Shown here piece after piece: positions 11,901-23,900 of a stretch of DNA of 64,000 bases. The notes beneath the pieces are model-generated. The model did not search any database and was not told where the DNA came from. It saw only the letters and a list, made by a program, of their open reading frames with translations. Source of the DNA: Pieris napi (lineage: Eukaryota > Arthropoda > Insecta > Lepidoptera > Pieridae); the NCBI RefSeq assembly GCF_905475465.1, contig NC_062237.1, positions 10,774,501 through 10,838,500 of the forward strand, written 5' to 3'. Within the stretch, counting starts at the first letter, position 1, and the number at the start of each line of letters is the position of its first letter. A program made the translations under genes and the position numbers.

Positions 11901-14900
11901 TCAAATCAGCTTCCTGTGCCTGTCAGTCGCCGTCAACTTTTTGGGTCTAAGACAAGTCGGTTTCCTCAAGATATTTTCCTTCACAGTTCGTGCGAGTGTT
12001 AAATGCGATGAATAGACAGAAAGTCCATTGATGCACAGCCGGGGATCGAACCTACGATCTCAGGGATGAGAGTCGCATGCTGAACACTGCACTGGGCTTA
12101 AATATATCTTTATTGTATGTTTTATAAGAGTTTAAGAGTTTAGAGTTAGAGAGTTTACATTTTGAAAAACTGTGTGTTCTTTAGTTTTCGCGGCTGAATA
12201 AATAATTAATATTTATGATACTGTAATTGAACAACTGTTATTAATTGTAAATAATAAAAGGTAAACACTTAAAATATAATATTGCAGGCAATTGGTACGC
12301 GTCTTTTTTAATAATTTATAGTAAAAAGGTTGTCATTTGCAAATATAAAACAGTGGCGTATCAAACGTCACAATACTGTCAGAAAACAATCCAATATGAA
12401 TGATTTATTTCAAAACACTTTCAATACAACTCAATTAGAACTTAATTTATTCAATATGAAGCAGTTATTTACTTTTGTTATCTCATTAGGTGAAACAATA
12501 TTTATCACTCTGTGCAGGTGTTTATACACAATATTACCAATTCAAGCGTTACGCCCGTTAATTACGGGAATTTATGCCCTGTTGCCTTAAATCACGGGTC
12601 ATTATAGCGTGTACTGCCCGTGTGACCAGCAAAAGACACTCGGGCACCGATCGGTCGAATCGTAATTAAATTTGACAGAGGTCACTGACCTAACACCGTG
12701 AGATGAACAATTCATTAATATAACATAAGTTCAGACGGCGGTTCTCACGAATCATGTTAATTTGTCGACTAAACGCGATCTGTTGTCGAATCGATTAATA
12801 TGCAAATTGATTTGGGCATCACTAGGCGGTCGCTGAACTGAAGCGTACATATATCTTGTGATATTTATATGGTTATATAATGAGACATATAAATCAATTG
12901 ATTAAAGCATGTATTACACTATAATTGTATGAAGTTCTAGGCCTGGCTTTATTTGACATTTTGATTGTAGTTGCATCAACAATTTTGATTCAAAGAGACC
13001 GGAAGTGGTACTAACACAGCAGGACATAGGATGTTATTAAGCGGATAAGGCTCTGCTGCTACCGCATTCCGCCTAGGGCGATTGTTGGTGGCGCCTAAAC
13101 AGTCACAACATGCGCAAAATGCATTTCCCCAAGAAAAACATCCTAAATTAATAAAAGTCGTTGTGAATCTGTCTTAAACACAGTTTTCCAGTATAACAAT
13201 AAATTCATGAACAGGAGCTAGGGTTGTAACTTACTCGTTAGTGGGATGTGTGTTGTATCTGGCAGCGAGCGAGCGCATTATGTCAGAGTAGTTGCGGGGC
13301 GGGTGTGCGGGCGCAGGGGGTGCGTGGCTCGGGCTGCCGCGCTCCGGCGGCGTTCCTGGGTATGACGACGTTGATGGCGTCACGCTGCGAGATCTGTCAA
13401 ATCAGTTGTATTCAGGTTTCGGTTAAAATCAAATGAGATTCTGTAGATGCTACCTATATGACATTTATATTGATAATATGGCATGGTTTAATGCCTAATT
13501 AAAAAAATATACTCAGGCATGTAATCTGCGAGCATTCTAGTAATATGAGTGTCCATGGGCGGGCGGTATCACTGAACATCAGATGAGCCGATAATGATCC
13601 TTTGTAATCTTTTGGCTTTCTGACTTCGAAATAGTTTCAATTTGTAATACAAGGTATTATATTGTTGCAACATCATTGTTTTTACCTGGAGGCCGTGGAT
13701 TCGTGTGGGCTTAGCCGTTCGACTTTGACACTAGAGGCGGTCGGCGCAGGCGCCGGCGCATGCGTTTGCGCGGGGGACGCCGCATCTCGGGCGCAACGCC
13801 TTGCGGGACCACCACCGCCTTCACCTGCAAGAATTTTTTAAATTATTATTTGTGACAACCCTAACGAACATACATGTAAGAAAAGCTTCCGTAACGTGAG
13901 AGGCTTTAGGCAATCATGTTATAATGTTATTTATTTCACACCTTTAAAATATTGCCAATTATTGATAGTGAAAATTGAAAGAATGTTGGTATTTCTTCTC
14001 CGAACATTATAATTAAGCTAAGCTTTCCTTAAAATCGATTTAAATAAATATTAAATAAAAAAGGGTGCGTGTACTTATGTACGCGCGTAAGTAGTTATAC
14101 TTCTTTGGCATTATTAAATATAGTTTTTGATTGCATGCAAATAATTACTTACAATTAAATAATCAAAGACTGGAAAAGTATTAATTAGTATTGATTTAAA
14201 TATTCAATTTAAATCACTTCTGATTATAATTCAGACGCACGACACACTTGTATAATGAAAATTTATTTGTTTAAAAGGTAAATGTCATTATGGTCATTCA
14301 AAATTCTTGGCATAACTGCTAACTTCACGCATATTCTATTTCTTTTTACTTGTGGATTGGTTTATTCCCATCTCGCTCGCGCACGCTCTGCGCCCGGCTG
14401 GTTTAAAAACTTCATACTGACAATTTTGTGTCACGGTGCGCGCGCAATCATAATATTTCACTCTCATCAATTTTTCATTACGCGCCTAAAGAAGTATAAC
14501 TTCAAAAAAATCTCTTTATCGACTAACAAAATATCTATTCTATCAAAACTTTCTCGTGTATAAGTGTTAATAATGTTGCGATTGAAGTTGTGTGATGCTG
14601 TTTGCTATCTATATTTACAGTAAGTTGCCCTTAACATTGACTCGTTCACTTGTGAACTGAGCAAAAATGTCCCATCACAATTATATCGTCCAAGTAAGGC
14701 CGAGCCAACCGGTTGGACATCCCAACTTTTTACGAATTAACCTTAACATTTACGAGACAACATACCGTTGTCAGTTCAAATTTTATTGGGACATAAACGG
14801 CTTAAGTTTTCACCGGTGGTTCACTGTAAAACATATAATAAAACTAGAGAACAGTCCCGCAATTACTGGATATTTTATAAAATACTAGCTGTCTATCCGC

Positions 14901-17900
14901 ATTAATTCGCTCGTAGCACGATGTTTAGAAAGCTTTTCTCTGTAAAAAGACTTTAAATGCAAAAATATTTGACGCTGAAGTACATCACTTTGCTTTGTTG
15001 TTAATAGTTTAGGTAGCGTACGCGATTTAGGAATTTTCATTTGTCATTTTCACACCTTGAGTTACTTTCAGTTACACTATCGTAAATACATAGATAATAA
15101 TAACTTTTTTGTTAATATTCTATAGCCTATGTTCATCAGGTATAACGTAGAGTACTAATGACCCGGAACCGCAGGTGTTGATTGAGCTTTATGGCGGATA
15201 TCTCGTTAACCCGGGTCACTTGGGTTGAATGCCTTGACGAACCCCGAGGGCCTATCTTAAGGGCATGTAGGGCTGAGGCGTTTTAAGTGGATCTTGCCCC
15301 TCTGTATAGCAGAGGGCTTTGAGTGTGACCACACAGACCCCGCTTAAGCTCAAGCTCGACTTCAAATTAAATAAGAGCCTTGCGATAGTTACAGACTTAG
15401 CTTTATGACTTTTATACGTCAAAATCTATAAAATAAAATAAATAAAAAATAAAATATGTTTATTATGGAACATAAGATACAGGTATCACTTATTCCACTC
15501 ACTATCATTAAATTTGAATTTGTAGGCATCCCTACTCATCGGCAAGTATGAGTATATGTACTTGGTATTTAAAAAGTATAAATTTACTTACCCTCTAATG
15601 TATAATTTTTATTTTATTCTAATTACTAGCCGTTTCGCGCCCGCTTTGCTGGACGAATTAAAATAAATTTTATGTTTCATTATTTTTTTTTTTCATATTT
15701 TTATTATTCTTCCCGCTAAGAAAATTGAAATATTTCGAAAATCGAGTTTTTAACAGATGTTGACGTTTAGAGGTTCTAGGAAGCCTCCCCGAATGTTTCC
15801 GCGGTGAAGTCCGTATGGATAAATTTTCATAAAAGTAAAACAGCAATAAAAAAATGAAGGAACGTTGGAATTAAAAAAATAAATAGCCATAAACCATCTA
15901 GGAAAAATTTCGCATCGAATTGTGGTAGTTTCATGTCTATACAATCAGTGGTTTAAGCGTGAAAGAGCCTCAAACGAACACCATTTTCTTTTTATATATA
16001 GATTATTCATAATTTTCTATTTATAAATTTTTAATAGTTATTATTATTTATATTCATCTTTCTACTTAAACAATATTTGTTTTTAATATCTATTCAATCC
16101 CGTATTCTCAAGAACTATGTATAACTGGTTGGTGCTAGTGGCATAATCTGACAGCTACGCAGTGAGTCCTGGCTTAATACTGTTTCTAAGACCTTCTGAA
16201 CTAAAATGGATACAATTATGAGAATATCCGAGTGTCCTAATCGTATTAAGGAATATGAAAGTATTATTATTGATTGTATGCAAGTAAATTAAATCTGTAA
16301 TAAAATTAATACATAGTTTCTTGTTAAAATTATTCTGTATTATGAAATAACGAAAATACTTTAAGTGATGGCAATCAGTTACAAGATTCCATATTCTGTG
16401 TATTTTGTAAGAATCGTGGTATTTTATCATTTTATCTGATCATTTAAAACGTCACGAAAGTTTAATTTAACTTGTTAAATGGAATTTTTTTTATCGCACA
16501 TATCCTTATTTGTAAATAAATATTTCTTTTAAATTTGTTCGGTCCCCTCATTGTTTTCCTTCACCGTACGAATTGTTAGTTGAGAGTTAAATGAGTCCGT
16601 ATAATTAAAAAAAATCAGTCATTCGAGAGAAGAATTAAAGACAGATATCGAACTTGGGATTCTTCGATGTTAGGTTCGATAACCAAACTCCCTTATATCC
16701 AAAAAATTACTTCAAAGAAATTGACTCAACAGTAAAGAATGTAATTTACATTGTGAATGTATTTATAATTTCTATCCAATACTATTCCTATTTATTATCT
16801 ATGTCAAAGTTTTTTAAATTTACAGTGATAATTATGAATGTGTAATTTCATGTTAACTCGTACGTTATCGGAAATGTATGCGCCTCACGATCCGTTCAAA
16901 AATCGTTTTACTTAACTATGTAAAATAAATTTACTTTACATTGCGTAAAGAATGTAAATGCCTGTTACATTTTAATGTCAGTTTAAAACTCGGATGACCT
17001 CTGTGGCATCTTGCTCGCGAGATATCATCTATACATTGACACTGTTTGAAGTTGAAATATACCCGCTTTCCACCAATCTACCATCTTAAGGTAAACATGT
17101 CAAGAAAATTGTCAAAATAATTACACACTTAACATAGTTTTTGCCGTATGGTGCTATGGGTATGTATAACCCCCTAATAAAGCACAGCAAAGAGGCATTT
17201 CTGTCTTCTGTGATCAGTAGTAATTATTTTGCCCCTAATCTATAATGTATATATATTTGTATTGTATAATTCTTATGTTTCCTTTTACATCACTTTTCGC
17301 TGTTCATGAATTTGTAAGATTAGCTTTTAAGTTTTTAGTCTTTTATTAATATATTTTTTTTTTGTATTACTTTAGAGTTAAGATTAAGGTTCTATATATA
17401 TATTTATTTTATATAACATTTGGTTCTGCACTTCTCGCACGCATGTTTCTTTTTTTAGTTTTTCTCTTTAACTAGGGTTGCCTGGAAGAGATCGCTTATT
17501 AGCGATAAGGCCGCCCGATGCATCCCTTATAATTTTTATGTATTGTGTTTCTTTTATTTGCAACGAAGTGTAAATAAATAAAATAAATAAATATATATAA
17601 TCCTAATCTATGAATTAACCACTCGAGTATTTATAGATTTAAAAAAAAATCACTTTAATTTTAGTATTTTCCAACACAATTTAATTGCTCATTACTCATC
17701 TATAATAGTGTGAACTGTCCTCTAAAAATGTTGCCGGTAAAATTATGACATTAATTGACCTCCCAGTTACCACACAATAATGTGACATTATAGTAATAGA
17801 GTCATTTGTCTTGATTAAACAACATATGAAACTTTTTACTACGACCATTTTGTCATGATTTAATCTTTAAAACTGGTTTCATTTAAAGTAAGACATTAGG

Positions 17901-20900
17901 TTCATTCTTTTGAAGTTAATGAAGATAATTCAAAATGCTTAGAAAATTTCCGATACAGTTTATATGGTTAGCAATGTAATTACTTTGTTACAAATAATAC
18001 ACATCCATTCATCATTATTCCTTCTATAAATTGGTCTCCAAATTGTATGATGATGTTGGGCAGAAGACACTTTTACGTCTGTTGTTTCGTATTGAAGGAT
18101 TACATGTATGTAGTAGCAGTATAAACTAGAAGCCTAATTGCCACAACTCCAATTAATGAGTTAACAAACTTCAAAAAAAGAACATAAACAGCAGGTGTTT
18201 TACATTCGAATATTTGAAATTAAATAAAGATTCAGATAACTTCGAGTTGAATAAAGGCAACATTATTACAATATAAATTTCCATTGTTAAATAACAATGA
18301 TAGCTCTATTTACTATGGCTGTAACATTTTCATAAGAATAGCGTCCCACGTAGGCATAATCTTAGATACGTTATGAGAAAATTATTTCAAATTGACGCGC
18401 TTTGTAGAGACGTTATAAAATTTATTATTATTGACATAATAATGTATAATATATCCATTGTGTTGTGCAAACTTGCTTTTTAGATCAACATATTAATATC
18501 TATATTAGGTAAGACCAGAAATCATTATGGTGAATTATATGAATATGTAAAAAAATATAAGGCATAATAAATAGCCTAATTTTTTTCGGAGAACCTGTAG
18601 TTGTGTTTTGTAATAGTATGTGTGTCCAAATTCCTTAACTTGTATGAATCAATATACAAGTAATACATTTCTACATTTTAAGTTCAGTAAAATGCTTAAA
18701 CTATCTTTCGTTTTGATATACGCTACTGTACTATAAGATATATGGAAGCAATTAACGCGATATCCAGTAAATTTAATTGGTAATGACATAATATAAAAGA
18801 TCACAGCAAAAGGTCAACCAATTAACTGGACTTGATTAGAAAAACTTAATTATAAAAAGCTGTACCGACGCTAGAGTAACTGTCATAAAATAAATCTCCC
18901 AACAGCCCATGGGTATAAGAAAGGTAATTTTGAAATATCGCTCGTAAAATCTCTATCGGATCATGTGGTAATTGAACGGATGTGGTCAAATATTGTCAAG
19001 GTAAGCGATGAGCGATGGCTTCCGGTGACGAAGGCTTGACGTTTGGAAGGAAATGGCCACCGTTAGTTTTGACTCTCTTGAAGGCGCTATAATAAATGTA
19101 AATACTGACTTGCGGTTGCTACAGTTTGAGAGGAAATGAGTAATTTGAAAATCTTCGTTGGTATTGAAATCGATTATTCATTCTAATGGTAATTTCATAA
19201 TATACATTTGTTGTCAAAATGGTTTAAGTGAATGTGAATGTTTGGGTTTTGAGAATTGGCCATTTATAATTTTCCAAGATTTATAGGGAAGTAAAGAATA
19301 GACAAAATACAGAATACATAATTAAAAATAATAAATAAGGTAGCTGCTGATGTCACAATCAAAATAAACTTAAGTGGAATGGACATGGCAAGAGGAACAG
19401 AAAACTGTTAGGAAGGAAAAAAGGAAGTAGGAAGTATTAAACTGGTGACCAAGAAAATTTAGAAGGTAGATAAACCAGATTAAGTAAACAGTAGGTGGTA
19501 GGCAGATCGTCTAACACACAGATATCTAGGAAATATTGAGATGATAGGAATGATTATTTACATAGAGTATCTGAAATAAAAGGCTCTTATTATAATTGTG
19601 AAACCATTTTTTGAAAAGACATTTTAAGTTATTGATTGTCATTTGACACGATTGGTTAACCAATAACTATGTAAGGTACAATTGTTTTTTCTTTTAAGAA
19701 ATATACCGGGGACCCCAGAGCTGGTATTTTCGTCGTTCAACGAATATGTATCGCTATACAGCGAGGAAATTCTGCCAGCTCCAGAGACAAAACTTTTTAA
19801 ATTTGTTTTAATTTTATTTTTATCAATTTTTATCATTACTATGTAATTAAGAATACTGTATATTTGATTGTTATGAACTAATGAACACATTACAAAAACC
19901 CATAAAAAATAATGATTTTTCCACAAATTCTTTTGACAATTTACATAGGTGAATCCTTTGAACTTTGTATATCATACTTTTCTTATTAACCTCAAAAGGG
20001 TGGAAACATCAAAAATCTCTCTTTATATGACCTTTGTGTAAAAGCCACAAGCCACACTTAGGGGTCACAACCGTCGTCAAACGAGGTACCGTAATATCCA
20101 CCTGACCCCAAATGACGACACGTCTAACTGATGCTTAACGTATGCACAACCAATACGTGATTGTCTTGTTGAGTGGTTTTGGATATGGCTCCCTGTGTTG
20201 GACTCGAGGCAAATAAAACTTAAATTTCTACCAAAAAGTATATAATTCATTCTGACCTGGCATATAAGAAGTGTAAAGGAAAAAAAGAAGTACGATATGA
20301 CACGGAAATTAATGGAATCTGAAATAAATTGTTTGTTATAACGCAAAATATTTTAAAAATGGAACTAATGTCAATGTATTTTTAAGCTAAAACCTAAAAA
20401 GCTAGACCGGTCTAATTTGAATTTAAAATAGATGCAATCTAGAACTTGTCATCATAAAACTCTTTTAAAATACACAATTCTAAAGTTCATTAAGTCCGGT
20501 ATGCCGTTGGGACACAGTTTTGAAACATACTGGTAATTATGCTCCAAACTGAGCTATTTTTGTAGATAAGTAATTCGTAATTATAAACTAAACTTAACAA
20601 ACAATGTCCTTGTAAAACGAAATCATGTAGACAAACTATAACAATAGAAAGTACAGTGCCAACTTCGCTGTTCTAGTACCAACATTGACGCAGGACAATG
20701 CTTGTTGACAGTTGACATGTACCGCGCTAACAACTTGCCACACAAGGAAACAGGTCTAAGCCGGAAAAGGTTCTATGATTAGTCGAGTTCATCAAACTAC
20801 AAGAACATGATATATAGGTGTCGCTTATCTACCTTCTTATACCACATTCTTGATCTTGAATAAATTTACTATGACGCAGCATTAATTACTTCTAATTATA

Positions 20901-23900
20901 TTGTAATAGCGCGTTATTGCTGAATTCATATAAGGATCCATACATTATATTTCGGTTTTCAATAGACTCATAATATCAAGGAGGCAAGTGGTGTTTGATT
21001 TCATAAAAAATATTTTTTATATAGCACGGAACGTGTTGGAGTCTATTTAAATTTCTACTATTAAGTAGAATGAAACGAGAATGTATGAAACACAAACATT
21101 TCTTCATTCCGAGCACGAGTGAGGACAAGTCTATCAGCAAACACTAGCTGCCACTCGACTCTTAATAGAAAAATCAACAAAAAGCACTCTCTGTGTACTC
21201 TGAGCCACGCGAGCGTGCGTAGGCGCATTTACCACCTGACCCCCCAAGACCTGAACATCCGAACAGGTGCAAAGCGGTAGTCAAAGGTTTGTAATTGTCT
21301 GGTTCAAGAAGGTAATTTAGATGTTCCCGTGTCTGTATAACGTGGCTGCAAGGAAAACAAAGGAACTTATACATAAATTTAAATTTAGAATTTAATTTTA
21401 TTACGTAATATTTTTTCTAACTATTAAGTTATGCGATGATGAAAAATTGCAATTAGTTCTCTCAAGATAACCTATGTAATGTCTTGAATTGTTTTCCCCT
21501 ACTTCGTAAAATAACATCTGCGATTACAAATATATTTTTAAGGCATATCAAATCACAGAAACGTGTTCAATTACCAACTATTTCAACCGCATCCCACCTA
21601 TTTGCCCGGAGCCGTGAGCAAACACACTATGTTTATGTTTGCCTAGTACCCAACCACCTGCGTCGACCTAACGACGGTCAATCAAGAAATACGTCATAAG
21701 TGCTCCGAGCCTGGTACTTAATGCAAAAATCTGACGGATTATGATGATTTGCAAAAATATATGAAGATATCGCAATACCCTTATCTGGCCTCATCTTTGT
21801 ATCTCAATTTGCTTACTTTTACTAAAGACGTTTCGTTAATTTAAAGTCTACTAGTGTCTTATAATGCTTTTGAATCTAGCTACACATTATTATTAGCTAC
21901 ATTATTTTTGTCGTCTGTTTCGTTTCCGTGTATAATAATAGCTATAACTTATAGTATTTTAGATAACCTTAGATTAACTAAAATAAAACGATTTAAGCAA
22001 AACAATATTTGTTCTCCAAGCCGGCCTAAGTTGTCATCGTCCGCGGAAGAGGTCGAAGAGAGGTCACCTCCACAAAGACCAATATTTGTCAATACATCGC
22101 TTTGTTCCATACGGGTTCCATACACGTTAACTGTTAAACGTTTTAAGCAGGTGTTTTGTGTGCCTAGTCAATATTTAAGTACATCTTGTTATGTATTTTG
22201 GAAGTACTAATTATGTAAGTGAGTTCGAGGTCCCGATGTTCCCAAAGTTTCGGGGAATCAAGCCCTTCACTGGAACTATAAATAACTTTTGATGACAAAG
22301 ACATAATATCACAATTCTCAGTAAGCGTAAAGATTGGCAAATAAATAAGCTTGTTGACATTTTAAATATTTTTTAATTAAACTTTACGCAACTCAAATTT
22401 ATCTTTGGATAGAACATAGTTTGGCCAGAGCCTATAAAAATGCTCTATTTACGAGTGGCGAAATAAAAATCTTTCGACTCGACACGTCCGCATAATTCAT
22501 TCGATAAGAGTCATCGTATTTAAATGTCAGAGGTGACAAGCCTCCGGTGAATCAACGTGCATCCCACGACCTCTCTCACCCATCACCTTCACCCAGACCT
22601 CAACCTTGACTGCAGATACGAATAATTTACCAATTTTAATGCGATCCAACCAAAAATGATGACGATTTATGCAAATTATTCGTCAACTGGTTTCACAAGA
22701 ACTTTGAACCCACGCGTCTGTTTTTATTTATTCCTTTTTGTGTATATATAAATAATTAAACCTGATTAAATTGAGCTAAATATAATTCGAGATACTATAG
22801 GAGACTTATGAGTTGATATTTTAAAGCACTAACATATACCGTTATTCCTGAAGAAAATAAATAGTTATACATTTGTATTATATTAGACTACGAGTAGGTA
22901 TATATTTTTAAACACGTGACAGCATCAATATAATAAATTTGTGCAACAAAATTGTTATAATTATTTATTGAATAGCGTCATATTCTGAAGCATGAGTCAA
23001 ACTCGTTTATTTAAAGCATGTGTATTATGAATCTTAAAACATTTCAATTTGCCGTCGGTAAGGTTATCACTTATCAGTAATTCTTAAGTATAACCATTTC
23101 TATACAAAACTTCAATTATGAACAAGTATGCACGTTTTCATTACAATGCAAAATTCTGACATTTCTAAAATTCAATGTACACTATTGTTCGAAGGATACG
23201 CACTTCGACACTAAACCTATTTAACTATTTGCCTCACACAATCGTGACCGATCCCTATTATGTCGATTTCCTGCCCTTTGTAAAAACCTTTAACTACAGG
23301 TCAGGTTTACCTGCATTTTTTTCTTCGGTCAGGTAAATAGGGGCGACTTCCCAGAATTGCAGGCTTTTAATTTTTTGCAAAACTCCTTTACTTTTGCTAA
23401 ACAAATACGTACGTATTACGTGCCCATACGGTTCATTTTAGATTAACAATGTTGTTTTGTACGTGAAAAGCACCGTCTCAAAGTGCATGAGGGTAAAACC
23501 AGTGAAATTAGAGAATTAAGGGTGGTTTTTTGTTGAAAAGCGCATATTGTATGGGAAGTGTACTCAGGTTCAGTGATTTGTAAATATTTGAAGAATAAAT
23601 GCATATTTAATTACATTTTGCAGGTATATTTACGGGTAACCTTAATAACTTAATTGTTAGATATACTTACATGCAATAAAATTATATATGTTATATGTAC
23701 TAGCCGTTTCCCGCCCGCTTTGTTGGGCGAATTAAAGTAGGAAATAAATAATTTATTATTCTTCTTTTTAACTTACCGCTAAGAAAATTGAAATATTTCG
23801 AAAATCGAGTTTTTAACAGATGTTGACTTTTTGAGTTTCTAGGGAGCCTCCCCGAATGTTTCCGTGGTGAAGTCCGTATGTATAAATTTTCATAAAAGTA

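Noticed and set aside
14282..14563. 93-codon ORF with [13 protein letters not shown]
   Set aside because: The same peptide recurs at 60168-60374 only because both lie in the MITE ends.
21854..22210. Longest ORF (118 codons, plus strand) as a gene
   Set aside because: With about two-thirds AT, one ORF of this length is expected by chance in 64 kb on both strands; no start context, homolog motif or splice support.
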